Assembly (NCBI RefSeq): GCF_039403185.1
Contig: NZ_CP135047.1
Span: 248,001 to 312,000 of the forward strand
Length of the DNA: 64,000 nt
DNA from: Buchnera aphidicola (Formosaphis micheliae)
GTDB lineage: Bacteria; Pseudomonadota; Gammaproteobacteria; Enterobacterales; Enterobacteriaceae
Direction: 5' to 3'
Both the position numbers and the translations under genes were made by a program. Shown piece by piece: positions 44,124 to 55,525 of this stretch. Position 1 is the stretch's first letter. Every line of letters starts with the position of its first letter. The notes under the pieces are model-generated. The model saw nothing but the letters and a program-made list of their open reading frames with translations, did not search any database and was not told the DNA's origin.

Positions 44124-46909
44124 ATGAATTATAAAAATATATTAATTCCTTTAATTAATGTTTCATGTTTATCAAAAGATAATGAAAATTATATAGAACA
44201 TATATATAATTTATTTTTATCTAATCCTAACTCCGTTGATATATTATGGAAAAATTTTTTTTTAGATATTTGTAATAAAAAAAAAAAAATGATTATGTAT
44301 ATTACTCCAGTAATAATTCTTATGACACAAAATATATTACTGATAATAATGAAAAAGTAAATCAAACATATCATACTCAAGAAAAACTATCAAAATTAAT
44401 TAATTTTTTTCGTAAATATGGACATATATTTGCTAAATTAGATCCATTAAATGTTAATATAAACGAAAAAATTACTAATTTTAATAAAAATTTTAATTAT
44501 TCTAATAATATAATATCAAGTAATGAAGATATTTCTACTGTATTAAAAATGTGTAATAATTCCAAATCTATAAAAAATATACGGAACAAATTTCAAAACA
44601 TATATTGTAATTATATTGGATTTGAATATATGCATATTACAAATAGTAAAGAAAAAAAATGGTTACAAAATTATATAGAATGTTCAATTTATAAAGAACA
44701 TTTCAATACAGAAAATAAAATGCATATATTAAATTTATTAACATATGCAGAAGAATTAGAAAAATTTATATCCAATAAATTTCCAGGTACTAAACGATTT
44801 TCTTTAGAAGGTGCTGAAACTCTAATTCCTATGTTACATGAAGCAATGTACTATGCAGGGAATCTAAATGTTTCTAAAATAATATGTTCAATGGCTCATC
44901 GTGGTAGATTAAACGTATTAGTTAATATATTTGGGAAAAAAGAACGATATTTATTTAAAGAATTTTCTAATCTATATTATGATAAAAACAAAAGCGGAGA
45001 TGTTAAATATCATTTAGGTTATCAAAATACAATAAATGTTAATAATAATATAATTGATATTATATTAAAATGTAACCCTTCTCATTTAGAAATCATAAAT
45101 TCAGTAGTTATTGGTTCTGCACGCGCCCATATAGATCTTATGGAGATAAAAAATTCCAATAAAATATTACCAATTATTATTCATGGAGACGCCGCTATTA
45201 CGGGACAAGGTATAGTTCAAGAGACATTAAATATGTCACAAGTTCAGGGTTATGAAGTAGGTGGTACTATACATATAGTCATTAATAATCAAATTGGTTT
45301 TACCACTTCTCAAAAAAAATATTTACAATCAAGTCGTTATTGTACTGATATAGCTAAAATGATTGATTCTCCTATATTTCATGTAAATGCTGACTATCCA
45401 GAATGTGCTATACTAATAATAAAAATGGCTTTAAATTTTCGTTTTTTATTTAAAAAAGATGTATTTATAGATTTTGTTTGTTACAGAAGACATGGCCATA
45501 ATGAAGTTGATGATCCTTCAGTTACACAACCTATTCTTTATCAAAAAATTAAAAAACATACTCCTGTTCCAAAAGTTTATAATGACTATTTGGTCATGAA
45601 CAAAATAGTTATGCCAGACTACATAGAAAAAATAAAAAGTAGAAATAAAAATAAATTAGAAAAGGAATATGAATATTCCACAAAAACAAAAATGTATTAT
45701 GATAATACAAACGAAATTTATAATAATATTACTTGTACTCAACAACTAATTGATTTTAAAAAAATTAAAAAAATTGCTAGTGAAATTAATACAATTCCAC
45801 ATGAAATTAATGTACATCCTTTAGTAAAAAAAATTTATGATAATAGATACAATATGGCTCTTAATAAAATTCCATGGGATTGGGGAGCTGCAGAAAATTT
45901 AGCATATGCTACTTTAGTTAGTCAAGGTATTTCATGCCGTCTTTCTGGAGAAGATATTAGTCGTGGTACATTTTTTCATCGTCATGCAATAATTCACGAT
46001 CAAAAAAATGGGTCTATATATATACCTATACAACATATCCAAAATAAAAAAGGAAAATTTTATATTTGGGATTCTGTACTATCAGAAGAATCAGTCTTAG
46101 CTTTTGAATATGGTTATTCAACCACTAATAATTCCATGTTAACAGTATGGGAAGCTCAATTTGGTGATTTTTCGAATGTAGCTCAGGTCGTCATAGATCA
46201 ATTTATAAGTTCAGGTGAACAAAAATGGGGTTATAAATGTGGGTTAGTAATGTTATTACCACATGGATATGAAGGTCAAGGTCCTGAACATTCTTCAGCT
46301 CGATTAGAACGTTATCTACAATTGTCCGCAGAAAACAATATACAAATATGTATACCTACTACAGCAGCACAAATATATCACCTATTACGTAGACAAGCAT
46401 TTCAAATTAATAAAACACCATTAATTATTATGTCTCCAAAATCAAATTTACGAAACCCTTTAACTTTTTCTAGTTTCGAAAATATTATAAATGGAAAATT
46501 TACAGAAATTATAGATGAAATAGATGACATAGAGATGTCAGAATTAAAGCGTATTATATTTTGTTCAGGAAAAATATATTACGATTTATTAGAGAAACGT
46601 CGAGAAATTAAAAAAAAATATGTTGTAATTTTACGTCTTGAACAATTGTATCCATTTCCTAAATCATTAATATTACAAATATTAAAAAAATATTCTCATA
46701 TATCTGATTTTATATGGTGTCAAGAAGAACCAATTAATCAAGGAGCATGGAATTATGTTCAACATTACTTTCGTAATATATTAGCTATAAATTCATCTTT
46801 AAAATATATCGGAAGAAAAGCGTCTGCTTCACCAGCTGTAGGAAATTTACACTCTCATAAAAAACAGCAACAAAAAATAATAAATGATGCGTTAAATATA
46901 TATTCATAA
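44124..46909 (+). CDS. sucA: 2-oxoglutarate dehydrogenase E1, interrupted by a poly(A) frameshift
   Basis: SucA is the thiamine-diphosphate E1 subunit that decarboxylates 2-oxoglutarate. The reading frame starts at ATG 44124 (AGAGAG upstream) and gives the E1 N-terminus ([19 protein letters not shown]) until a run of 13 A at 44277-44289; after it that frame stops at 44360. The frame starting from 44291 is open without a stop through to 46909 and resumes with [14 protein letters not shown], which is the expected continuation. One extra A (or loss of two) would give about 928 residues versus 933 in E. coli. Downstream motifs are intact: [31 protein letters not shown]. An internal start at 44549 would lack 142 residues. 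Transcript slippage at the A tract is the likely rescue; an assembly error is the alternative. Confidence 0.92.
44277..44289 (+). other. Run of 13 A causing a frame break in sucA
   Basis: Thirteen consecutive A in codons 52-56 of sucA. The upstream frame (position modulo 3 equal to that of 44124) and the downstream frame differ by one, and both encode clear E1 sequence. This is the exact point of the shift, a classical site of RNA polymerase slippage. Confidence 0.85.
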
Positions 46910-46922
46910 AAAGGATAAAAAA

Positions 46923-48131
46923 ATGAACAGTGTAAATATTCTAACTCCAAATTTACCAGAATCTGTCAAGACAGCAACAATTATTGTATGGCACAAAAAA
47001 ATAGGTGATTTTATTAAAAAAGATGAAATTTTAGTAGAAATAGAAACTGATAAAATTATACTTGAAGTACCTGCTATATCTGATGGTATATTATATTCAA
47101 TATTAGAAAAAACGGGAAATATAGTAAATTCTCAACAAATTTTAGGAACTATGACTACTGTTGCAAATAATACTCACAACAATCCTGAAAAAAAATCAGA
47201 AAAAATTATTAATGATATTAGTCAAAATATGTTACAAAGAAATGTAAACAATAATTTTAGCCCAACAGTCAGACGTTTATTATCATCCAACAATATGAAA
47301 ACAGATAATATTCAAGGTACTGGTATAAATCATAGAATTACTAAACAAGATATTGAAAAAACTCTTGATCAAACAAATAATACTCATGAAAAAAATATAA
47401 ATAATCAGCAACAAACAAAACATTTGCTACAAAGAAATAAAACTAGAATTAAAATGACACATATAAGAAAATGCATAGCTGATAGATTAGTACATGTAAA
47501 ACGTAATACAGCTATGTTAACTACTTTTAATGAAGTTAATATGCAACAAATTGTAAAATTAAGAAAAAAATATGGACAATCTTTTCAAGAAAGACATAGT
47601 ATTAAACTTGGATTAATGTCTTTTTATGTAAAAGCTGTTGTGGAAGGATTAAAACGTATTCCAGAAATTAATACTTCAGTTGATAATGAAGATATTATAT
47701 ATTATAACTATTTTGACATTAACGTTGCTATTTCTACTCCTAAAGGTTTAGTAACACCAGTTATAAGAAATGCTAATTTAATGAGTATGGCTGATATTGA
47801 AAAAAAAATTAAAAAATTTGCTACAAAAGCAAAATTATCTCAATTAAGTATATCAGATTTAATTGGAGGAAACTTTACTATTACGAATGGAGGTGTATTC
47901 GGTTCATTATTATCAACCCCTATTATTAATCCACCTCAAACAGCAATATTAGGTATACATAATATTCATGATCGACCTATTGCTATAAATAATGAAGTAT
48001 GTATACGTCCTATGATGTATATTGCTTTATCTTATGACCACCGTATTATAGATGGAAAAGAAGCTATTAGTTTTTTATTGGTTGTTAAAAACATATTAGA
48101 AGATTTTAATCGTATCATATTGGACATATAA
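46923..48131 (+). CDS. sucB: 2-oxoglutarate dehydrogenase E2, dihydrolipoyl succinyltransferase
   Basis: SucB carries the lipoyl arm and transfers succinyl to CoA. Domains in order: lipoyl domain with Lys in [11 protein letters not shown] (about residues 40-50), a low-complexity Asn/Gln/Lys linker, the E3-binding domain [18 protein letters not shown] (about 115), and the catalytic domain with the C-terminal [12 protein letters not shown] (catalytic His and Asp). Length is 402 versus 405 in E. coli. It begins 13 bases after sucA with AAGGAT. sucC and sucD do not follow, so succinyl-CoA is not turned to succinate by genes at this locus. Confidence 0.97.
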   Translation: MNSVNILTPNLPESVKTATIIVWHKKIGDFIKKDEILVEIETDKIILEVPAISDGILYSILEKTGNIVNSQQILGTMTTVANNTHNNPEKKSEKIINDISQNMLQRNVNNNFSPTVRRLLSSNNMKTDNIQGTGINHRITKQDIEKTLDQTNNTHEKNINNQQQTKHLLQRNKTRIKMTHIRKCIADRLVHVKRNTAMLTTFNEVNMQQIVKLRKKYGQSFQERHSIKLGLMSFYVKAVVEGLKRIPEINTSVDNEDIIYYNYFDINVAISTPKGLVTPVIRNANLMSMADIEKKIKKFATKAKLSQLSISDLIGGNFTITNGGVFGSLLSTPIINPPQTAILGIHNIHDRPIAINNEVCIRPMMYIALSYDHRIIDGKEAISFLLVVKNILEDFNRIILDI

Positions 48132-48169
48132 TTGATTATATTTATACAAATAATAAATATTACATATTA

Positions 48170-48195
48170 TGGTGCTATGTTAAATCTTAGCACCA
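48170..48195 (+). terminator. Candidate terminator of sucAB
   Basis: TGGTGCTA at 48170-48177 pairs with TAGCACCA at 48188-48195 around a 10-base loop, 39 bases after the sucB stop. The stem has four G-C pairs, rare here. There is no good T tract, so it may act as an mRNA-stabilising hairpin. Confidence 0.55.
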
Positions 48196-48331
48196 CCTGT
48201 TATAAAACATTATACTCATATTCTTAATGACTACTAATAACTCTTGTCTATTATTAAAATAGAATTATATATTATATAATTATTTTTTGCTAATATATTA
48301 AATAAAACTTATATATAATAAAAAATATAAC

Positions 48332-48383
48332 TTTTTTGTTTAAAGTTAATTTTATAACTTTAATAACTTTAATAAACAAAAAA
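48332..48383. repeat. Long A/T hairpin downstream of sucB
   Basis: A T-rich left arm (48332-48348) pairs with 48364-48383 except for a 3-base bulge; the left arm starts with six T and the right ends in a run of A. The GTTTAAAGTTA core is repeated in inverted form. It could be a leftward terminator with no gene, or a chance feature of AT-rich DNA. Confidence 0.3.
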
Positions 48384-48897
48384 AATTGTCTTTAATAATT
48401 ATTTATTTCATAATATTTTTATGTTTATAGTTTATTAAATTCAACATGAATGATTTTAACTTAAATAGAAAAATGTAATTAATTAAATATTTTATATACT
48501 TTTAAAATAATATTATTTAAATAAAATTTTATAAATAAGGTTATCTAAAATAATTAATTGTTATATTTTCAATAATGATTTTTAATTTGATATTTAATAT
48601 TATTATTAAAACATTATATAAATTATATATTACATTATGTTGATCATAAAAATAGTTAATATTAATCGAATTATCTTAGATTATTATTTTATAATGTAAC
48701 AAATTTATTTTATATATATATAAACACATAATAAGTGTATTATATAAATAATTACAAACTGTATGTATTTTTTATAAATTTAAAATTATTACATATATTA
48801 ATATATATACATATTCAAGAACTATTTTCACTATTTATCTTACAAATAATAATAAATTAAACTAATAACATAATAAAAAATATATGGCATAATACTA

Positions 48898-49596
48898 ATG
48901 AATCATAAATTAATTTTAATTAGACATGGTGAAAGTGAATGGAATCGATTAAATAAATTTACTGGTTGGACAGATATAGATTTATCAAAGAATGGAAAAA
49001 AAGAAGCTATAGATGCTGCAAAACTTCTGTTATTAAATAAAATTACAGTTGATTTAGCATATACATCAATGCTTAAAAGATCAATTCACACATTATGGTA
49101 TATTTTAAAATATTTAGATCGTTCTTGGATTCCTGTAAAAAAATCTTGGAATTTAAATGAAAGACACTATGGTGCTTTACAAGGATTAAACAAATTAGAT
49201 ACAATAAAAGAATATGGAGCAGAACAAGTACAAAAATGGAGAAGAAGTTTTGATGAAACTCCACCTAAACTCACTCCCTCTGATATACGTTGTCCAGGAA
49301 ATGATATACGTTATAGTAATGTAGAAATAGATAAATTACCAATGTCTGAAAGTTTGGAGTCAACGATTAATAGAGTAGTCGATTATTGGAAAATAGATAT
49401 TTTACCTAATTTTAAAAAAAATAAAAAAATTATTATTGTTGCCCATGGAAATTCATTACGTGCTTTAATAAAATATTTAAATAAAATTAATAACAACGAT
49501 ATAGTAAAATTAGATATACCTACAGGAACACCAATAATATATGAATTTAACAAAAAATTTGTTCCAATTAAATATTTTTATTTAAAAGATATTTAA
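48898..49596 (+). CDS. gpmA: 2,3-bisphosphoglycerate-dependent phosphoglycerate mutase
   Basis: GpmA interconverts 3- and 2-phosphoglycerate in glycolysis. The phosphohistidine motif LIRHGESEWN is at residues 7-16, LNERHYGALQG near residue 85 and the second catalytic His in VAHGNSLRAL near residue 181. Length is 232 versus 250 in E. coli; the difference is the flexible C-terminal tail, which in many dPGMs closes over the active site. pfkA follows after 45 bases, a Buchnera-like pairing of glycolytic genes. Confidence 0.96.
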   Translation: MNHKLILIRHGESEWNRLNKFTGWTDIDLSKNGKKEAIDAAKLLLLNKITVDLAYTSMLKRSIHTLWYILKYLDRSWIPVKKSWNLNERHYGALQGLNKLDTIKEYGAEQVQKWRRSFDETPPKLTPSDIRCPGNDIRYSNVEIDKLPMSESLESTINRVVDYWKIDILPNFKKNKKIIIVAHGNSLRALIKYLNKINNNDIVKLDIPTGTPIIYEFNKKFVPIKYFYLKDI

Positions 49597-49641
49597 CTGA
49601 AAAAATATAAATTTTTTTAATAAATAAAAAATGGAAGTAAC

Positions 49642-50604
49642 ATGATAAAAAAAATAGGAGTACTAACTAGCGGGGGGGATGCTCCTGGTATGAACGCAGC
49701 TATTAGAAGTATTGTTAAAATGGGTTTAAAAAAAGAACTAAAAATATTTGGTATATTTAATGGATTTTTAGGTTTATATGAAAATCGCATTCATGAATTA
49801 AATCAATATAGTGTATCAAATATTATTAATAAAGGAGGAACATTTTTAGGATCAGCTAGGTTTCCTAAATTCAAAAATAAAAAAATTAGAAAAATAGCTG
49901 TTAATAATTTAACAAAACAAGGGATTGATAGTTTAATAGTGATTGGTGGTGATGGTTCATACATTGGAGCAAAATTACTAACAGAAATGGGATTACCATG
50001 TATTAGTTTACCAGGTACTATTGATAACGATGTTGTAGGCACAGATTATACAATAGGATATTTCACAGCATTACAAACTATTGTAGACGCAATTGATAGA
50101 TTACGTGATACATCTTTATCACATCAACGTATTTCTATTATAGAAGTTATGGGTAGATATTGTGGAGATTTAACATTATCTTCTGCTATTGCTGGAGGAT
50201 GTGACGTTATTATACTACCAGAAGTTACATATAATAAAAAAGAGTTGTTATATACCATTAAAAATAATATAAAATTAGGGAAAAAACATGCAATAATAAT
50301 TATAACAGAACATATTTGTGATGTAAAAGAACTAGCAAAATATATCGAACATGGAACAAAAAAAGAAACAAGAGCGACTATTTTGGGTCACATACAAAGA
50401 GGAGGATCACCTGTAGCTTATGATAGAATATTAGCATCTAGAATGGGGGCATATTCAATAGAATTATTGTTACAAGGATGTCAAGGTCGCTGTATAGGTT
50501 TAAAAAATGAAAATTTGGTACATAATGATATTCATTATGCACTAAAAAATATGAAACGTTCTTTTAAACAAGATTGGTTCAATGTTGCTAATAATCTTGC
50601 TTAA
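49642..50604 (+). CDS. pfkA: 6-phosphofructokinase
   Basis: PfkA phosphorylates fructose 6-phosphate with ATP, the committed step of glycolysis. The ATP loop [12 protein letters not shown] is at the N-terminus, GGDGSY near residue 103, and the catalytic Asp in GTIDNDV near residue 127. Length is 320, equal to E. coli. GGAAG precedes the ATG. It is convergent with tpiA, 85 bases away. Confidence 0.98.
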   Translation: MIKKIGVLTSGGDAPGMNAAIRSIVKMGLKKELKIFGIFNGFLGLYENRIHELNQYSVSNIINKGGTFLGSARFPKFKNKKIRKIAVNNLTKQGIDSLIVIGGDGSYIGAKLLTEMGLPCISLPGTIDNDVVGTDYTIGYFTALQTIVDAIDRLRDTSLSHQRISIIEVMGRYCGDLTLSSAIAGGCDVIILPEVTYNKKELLYTIKNNIKLGKKHAIIIITEHICDVKELAKYIEHGTKKETRATILGHIQRGGSPVAYDRILASRMGAYSIELLLQGCQGRCIGLKNENLVHNDIHYALKNMKRSFKQDWFNVANNLA

Positions 50605-50689
50605 TAAATTATATTTCTCTTAAAAACTTTATATTTATTAAAATAAAAAAAATTAAAAAATATTTCTTGAAAAAATAAAGATAATATTT

Positions 50690-51457
50690 TTAATAATTTT
50701 TAATTATATTAATAATTTTAGAAAAACGTTTATAATCTAAGGAAGCTCCTCCTATTAAAACTCCATCTACATCAGGTTGTGATATCAATGAATATATATT
50801 ATTTTCATCAACGGATCCTCCATACTGTACAAACGTATTTTTCCAGTTAATATTATTATGCTGATTAATATAATTTTTTATAAAATTATGGACTGTTTGA
50901 ATATAGTTAAGAGAAGCAACCTGACCGGTACCAATAGACCAAATTGGTTCATACGCAATAATAGAATTTTCAAATGCCTGAGATCCTAATAAATTTAAAA
51001 TATCATTTAATTGTTTTTGACACACTAACTGCGTTTGTCCTAATTTTTTTTCTTTTTCGTTTTCACCAATACATAATATAGGAATTAAATTAGCATCTTT
51101 AACTAATTTAAATTTTTTAGCAATTATATTATTATTTTCTTTATGATACATACGACGTTCTGAATGTCCTATTATAACATAACGTACTCCAATATCTTGC
51201 AACATGTTAACAGAAATTTCTCCTGTAAAGGAACCATACAAATTAACATCCACATTTTGAGCGCACATAAAAATATTTTTTTGATTAATAATAGAATTAG
51301 CTAAATGTATATACATAATTGGAAATGCCATTACTACTAACGTATTTAATTCTTCTTCTTTATTAAAATAAAATTGATTTAATAATGTTAAAAACTTAAT
51401 AATAGATTTTTTATTACCGTTTAATTTCCAATTAGCTATAATAATTTTTTTTCTCAT
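50690..51457 (-). CDS. tpiA: Triosephosphate isomerase
   Basis: TpiA interconverts dihydroxyacetone phosphate and glyceraldehyde 3-phosphate. The catalytic residues are visible: Lys in NWKLNG (residue 11), His in IIGHSERR (about 96) and Glu in AYEPIWSIGTG (about 168). The phosphate-binding GGSVDENN is present. Length is 255, equal to E. coli. It is separated from ihfB by a terminator (51504-51551), so it has its own promoter between 51457 and that hairpin. Confidence 0.98.
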   Translation of the reverse strand: MRKKIIIANWKLNGNKKSIIKFLTLLNQFYFNKEEELNTLVVMAFPIMYIHLANSIINQKNIFMCAQNVDVNLYGSFTGEISVNMLQDIGVRYVIIGHSERRMYHKENNNIIAKKFKLVKDANLIPILCIGENEKEKKLGQTQLVCQKQLNDILNLLGSQAFENSIIAYEPIWSIGTGQVASLNYIQTVHNFIKNYINQHNNINWKNTFVQYGGSVDENNIYSLISQPDVDGVLIGGASLDYKRFSKIINIIKNY

Positions 51458-51503
51458 AGTATAAATATTATCTCTTGATTATTATGATATAATCTGTAAT
51501 ATA

Positions 51504-51551
51504 AAACAACTAAGTTAATATCTATAATGAATAAAAGAAACTTAGTTGTTT
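51504..51551 (-). terminator. Terminator of the rpsA-ihfB unit
   Basis: AAACAACTAAGTT (51504-51516) pairs perfectly with AACTTAGTTGTTT (51539-51551), a 13-bp stem with a 22-base loop. On the minus strand it lies 46 bases after the ihfB stop and ends in GTTTTATATTA. The clean stem and its place argue for termination between ihfB and tpiA. Confidence 0.6.
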
Positions 51552-51597
51552 AATATAAAAATAAATAATTCATTATTTATAACGTAATTTAAAATAA

Positions 51598-51876
51598 TTA
51601 TAAATTTATTCGATTACGTAATCTCTTTCCAGCTCTAAAAAAAGGTACATATTTTTCTTCTAACATTAATAGGTTACCTGTTTTAGGATTTCTTCCTGTT
51701 CTAGTAGATCTATAATTTATAAAAAAACAACCAAATCCTCTAATATCTACTTTTTTACCTTTTTTTAAAGAAAAAACTATATGTTCTAAAATTTCTTTTA
51801 TAGCTGTTTTAATAATTTTTTTAGGAATATAATGAATAATTTTAGAAATTTTTTTTATTAATTCCGATGTAGTCAT
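51598..51876 (-). CDS. ihfB: Integration host factor beta subunit
   Basis: IHF-beta pairs with IHF-alpha to bend DNA at specific sites. The HU/IHF fold is clear, with the arm GRNPKTGNL (about residues 63-71) followed by the FRAGKRLRNRI end. Length is 92 versus 94 in E. coli. It lies 78 bases after rpsA on the same strand, the E. coli order. It is with H-NS one of two nucleoid proteins in the window. Confidence 0.96.
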   Translation of the reverse strand: MTTSELIKKISKIIHYIPKKIIKTAIKEILEHIVFSLKKGKKVDIRGFGCFFINYRSTRTGRNPKTGNLLMLEEKYVPFFRAGKRLRNRINL

Positions 51877-51954
51877 AAAACCTCTAGTAAATATTTTATT
51901 TAAAATAATAACAAACTAGAAGTTTAACAAATTATGGGTAATATATCTAAATAA

Positions 51955-53637
51955 TTATTCTACATTTTGAGCTGCTTTAAATGCTTCAACCATAGTATTA
52001 GAAAACTGTTTATCTTCTGTTGTATTTACATCACTCAATATAGATTCTTTAACTTTAACTGGTTCATTAATTGATATTATTAAATATATAAGTCTATTTT
52101 TTCTATCAATATTAATAATTTTAGCTTCCACTAAATCTCCGATATTTAATTTTAACTCTTTTTTTACCCCATTATTAGTCATATATGTTATATCAGAATT
52201 TTTACAAAATCCTTCAATACCTTCTGACAATTTGATTTTTATACCATTAATATCATATTTTTTTATTATTCCTGTAACTAATGATCCTTTTTTATTTTTT
52301 GATATATAAATATTAAAAGGATCTTCTGATAATTGCTTAATACCCAGTGATATTCTTTCTCTATCTGCATCTACTTGTAATACTATAGCAGAAATGTCAT
52401 CATTTTTCTTATATTTTTTGACTGCTTCTTCTCCTAATTTATCCCAAGAAATATCAGATAAATGTACTAATCCATCAATCCCTCCTGATAAACCAATAAA
52501 AATACCAAAATCTGTTATAGACTTAATTTTTCCTACTACTTTATGTCCTTTTTTATATTTTTCTGCAAATTCTTTCCAAGGATTAATTTTGCATTGTTTC
52601 AAACCTAATGACACTCTTCTACGATCTTCATCTATATCTAATATCATAACGTCAACTGTATCATTGACATTAACCACTTTAGATGGATGAATATTTTTAT
52701 TAGTCCAATCCATTTCTGATACATGAACTAATCCTTCAACTCCTTCTTCAATTTCAACAAAACATCCATAATCTGTTAAATTTGTCACTCTTCCAGTAAT
52801 TTTAATTTTCGTTGGGTATCTTTTAGAAATAGCAATCCATGGATCTTCTCCTAATTGTTTTAAACCCAAAGATACTCTAGTCCGTTCACGATCAAATTTT
52901 AAAATCTTTACATAAATTTCATCACCAATATTAACTATTTCGTTTGGATGCTTGACTCGTTTCCATGCCATATCTGTAATATGTAATAATCCATCAACAC
53001 CCCCTAAATCTACAAAAGCACCATAATCAGTTAGATTCTTTATTATTCCTTTTACATTCATACCTTCTTGTAGTTTTTTTAATAAAATATCACGTTCAGC
53101 ACTATTTTCTGATTCAATAACAGCTCTTCGAGAAACTACTACATTATTTCTTTTTTGATCTAATTTTATCACTTTAAACTCTAATACCTTACCTTCTAAA
53201 TGCAAAGTTTCACGAATTGGTCTTATGTCTACTAATGAACCTGGAAGAAAAGCACGGATTTCATTTAATTCAACAGTGAAACCGCCTTTTACTTTTCCAT
53301 TAATTACTCCTAGTACAGTAGTAGATTTTTCATGTGCTTTTTCTAGAAGAATCCATGCTTCGTGACGTTTTGCTTTGTCACGTGATAAAATCGTTTCACC
53401 AAAACCATCTTCTATTGCATCCAAAGCAACATCTACCATATCTCCTAAGTTTATTTCCAATTCTCCTTTAGAATTTTTAAATTGTTCTAAAGGAATTGCT
53501 GATTCAGATTTTAATCCAGCATCAACTAATATAAAATCCTTTTCTATTGCAATAACTTTTCCAGGTATAATAGAACCTGGTTTTGTTTTAATCTGTTTGA
53601 GAGATTCAGTAAATAATTCAATAAAAGATTCAGTCAT
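51955..53637 (-). CDS. rpsA: 30S ribosomal protein S1
   Basis: S1 binds mRNA upstream of the start codon and is needed to initiate on messages with weak Shine-Dalgarno sequences, which most genes here have. Six S1 repeats can be counted; repeats 3 to 5 show the [20 protein letters not shown]-type pattern most clearly. Length is 560 versus 557 in E. coli. The composition is less AT-driven than that of neighbours. In E. coli cmk precedes rpsA; here a 533-base gap does. Confidence 0.97.
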   Translation of the reverse strand: MTESFIELFTESLKQIKTKPGSIIPGKVIAIEKDFILVDAGLKSESAIPLEQFKNSKGELEINLGDMVDVALDAIEDGFGETILSRDKAKRHEAWILLEKAHEKSTTVLGVINGKVKGGFTVELNEIRAFLPGSLVDIRPIRETLHLEGKVLEFKVIKLDQKRNNVVVSRRAVIESENSAERDILLKKLQEGMNVKGIIKNLTDYGAFVDLGGVDGLLHITDMAWKRVKHPNEIVNIGDEIYVKILKFDRERTRVSLGLKQLGEDPWIAISKRYPTKIKITGRVTNLTDYGCFVEIEEGVEGLVHVSEMDWTNKNIHPSKVVNVNDTVDVMILDIDEDRRRVSLGLKQCKINPWKEFAEKYKKGHKVVGKIKSITDFGIFIGLSGGIDGLVHLSDISWDKLGEEAVKKYKKNDDISAIVLQVDADRERISLGIKQLSEDPFNIYISKNKKGSLVTGIIKKYDINGIKIKLSEGIEGFCKNSDITYMTNNGVKKELKLNIGDLVEAKIINIDRKNRLIYLIISINEPVKVKESILSDVNTTEDKQFSNTMVEAFKAAQNVE

Positions 53638-54170
53638 GTCAATAATGTTACTTCTTTATCAACGCTAATTTAATATCCTAATAAATTAATGTTATTTAAT
53701 ATGTATTATGATTATCCTTTATCATAATATAATACTATAAAATAAAATATAATATTTTATTATTAAAAATAATTAAAATATTCAGTAATATATAATAATT
53801 TTATTACAGTATATATACTTACACATATAATTTGCTTTATAATATCCATTATTTCTGTCTAATTTCATATATGAAATTACATCAAAATTAGCATTAATAA
53901 TTAGGTTATGCAACTGTAAAATATGTATTTTACTTTAGTTTTATATTTAACCATAAAAAATATTTTTTAGTTATATTTAATTATAAAAAAATAAAGATTA
54001 ATAATTTTTTAAAATAAAAGTATAAGTAAAAATTAATTTATACGTTAAAAAAATAGAAAATAATTATTTATATAAATTTATATTTTTCATATAGAAATAT
54101 ATATTCCTACTGAATGAATGGTGTTATGTACTTATTTTCTATTGATGTTATGAATATATATAATTATAAA
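53638..54170. other. Gap between aroA and rpsA, site of a missing cmk
   Basis: 533 bases without a recognisable gene. E. coli has cmk between aroA and rpsA; no P-loop or kinase motif is readable here. The region must hold the rpsA promoter and includes the perfect 20-base dyad at 53860-53879. Confidence 0.5.
53860..53879. repeat. Perfect 20-base dyad upstream of rpsA
   Basis: TAATTTCATATATGAAATTA reads the same on both strands. It is 223 bases before rpsA and 292 bases after aroA on the minus strand. It could be a protein-binding operator or part of a terminator; no factor can be assigned. Confidence 0.35.
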
Positions 54171-55460
54171 TTAATTTATACTAATACTAGATAAAACAGA
54201 AAAATAATTTGGAAAAGTTTTGGAAGTACATCGAGGATCAATAATAGTAACTGAAGTTCCTGATAATGAAATTAAAGAAAAACACATTGCTATACGATGA
54301 TCATTATAAGTTTCAATTACTGTATTATTAAATTTTTTTGGTGGACAAATCGATATAAAATCTTTTCCTTCATTTATGATTGCTCCTATTTTTCTTAATT
54401 CCGTACTCATAGCAGACAATCGATCACTTTCTTTTACTCTCCAATTATATATATTGCGGATAGTAGTAACTCCTGAAGAAAATAACGCAAGTATAGCTAT
54501 AGTCATTGCTGAGTCTGGAATATCATTCATATCTAAATCAACTGATTTTAAAACATTTCTAGTACAAGAAATAAAGTTATTACCCCAAGTAATTATAGCA
54601 CCCATTTTTTCTAAAATATTTGCAAAATAAATATCTCCTTGTATACTTTGTGAATTTAAACCAGTAACACAAACTGTACCTCCCTTTATAGCAGCAGCAG
54701 CTAAAAAATATGATGCTGAAGAAGCATCTCCTTCTATAAAATAATTTCCAGGAGATTTATATTCTTGCTTACCGGAAATATAAAAAATTCGATAAGAGTC
54801 ATGAGTAATATTTACTCCAAATAATTTTATTAATTTTAATGTAAGATTAACGTAAGGTTGAGATACTAGTTTACCATCAATCATGATTTCTGTGTTTAAT
54901 GGAGCAAGAGGCGCTGACATTAATAATGCACTTAAAAACTGACTGGAAATATTTCCTTTTATTGTTAATTTGCCACCTAAAAAACCACCCTTTATTTTAA
55001 TAGGAAGATAAAATTTTTTTTCACAATATATAATTTTAGCACTACCTTGTCTTAGTGTATCTATTAAATCATGAATAGGACGTTCTTTCATTCTTTTGTC
55101 ACCAGTCAGTAATATATTATTATTATTCCCTAAAGATAACATAGCTACTAAAGGTCTTAAAGCAGTACCAGCATTTCCTAAAAACAAAGAAATGTTTTTA
55201 TGTTTCATATTCAAAAATTGATTGTTACCGTATATTTTACAAGTTGTATTATTGTCAGATAAAACATATTTTATACCAATAGCTTTTAATGCATATAACA
55301 TATATTGAACATCATCACTATCTAATAAATTAGTTACATAAGTTATTCCACACGATACGGCAGATAATAATAATACTCTGTTAGAAATACTTTTTGAACC
55401 AGGTAACTGTACATTCCCATTAATGTAATGAATAGGATTTAATGTTAGAACATTTTTCAT
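54171..55460 (-). CDS. aroA: 3-phosphoshikimate 1-carboxyvinyltransferase (EPSP synthase)
   Basis: AroA adds the enolpyruvyl group to shikimate 3-phosphate on the route to chorismate, the precursor of tryptophan made by the trp genes here. The substrate motif [13 protein letters not shown] is at about residues 21-33, [10 protein letters not shown] near 94-103, and the C-terminal KESDRL and DHRIAM blocks are intact. Length is 429 versus 427 in E. coli. It follows serC by 65 bases in the classical serC-aroA pair. Confidence 0.97.
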   Translation of the reverse strand: MKNVLTLNPIHYINGNVQLPGSKSISNRVLLLSAVSCGITYVTNLLDSDDVQYMLYALKAIGIKYVLSDNNTTCKIYGNNQFLNMKHKNISLFLGNAGTALRPLVAMLSLGNNNNILLTGDKRMKERPIHDLIDTLRQGSAKIIYCEKKFYLPIKIKGGFLGGKLTIKGNISSQFLSALLMSAPLAPLNTEIMIDGKLVSQPYVNLTLKLIKLFGVNITHDSYRIFYISGKQEYKSPGNYFIEGDASSASYFLAAAAIKGGTVCVTGLNSQSIQGDIYFANILEKMGAIITWGNNFISCTRNVLKSVDLDMNDIPDSAMTIAILALFSSGVTTIRNIYNWRVKESDRLSAMSTELRKIGAIINEGKDFISICPPKKFNNTVIETYNDHRIAMCFSLISLSGTSVTIIDPRCTSKTFPNYFSVLSSISIN

Positions 55461-55525
55461 CTATAAAAAATTCCTCTTTTAAAAAATTCTTATGCACTTA
55501 TAGAAAAGTTATCATCAATTTAATA

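Larger units (their letters stand above)
48132..48897. other. Gap between sucB and gpmA
   Basis: The 766 bases contain two hairpins (48170-48195 and 48332-48383) and no recognised gene. In E. coli sucC and sucD follow sucB; no trace of their motifs is visible. The gpmA promoter should lie near the right end. Confidence 0.5.

Noticed and set aside
44189-44380. Minus-strand ORF opposite the sucA N-terminus
   Set aside because: The plus strand encodes clear E1 sequence in this interval; the minus frame is a hydrophobic shadow without family features.
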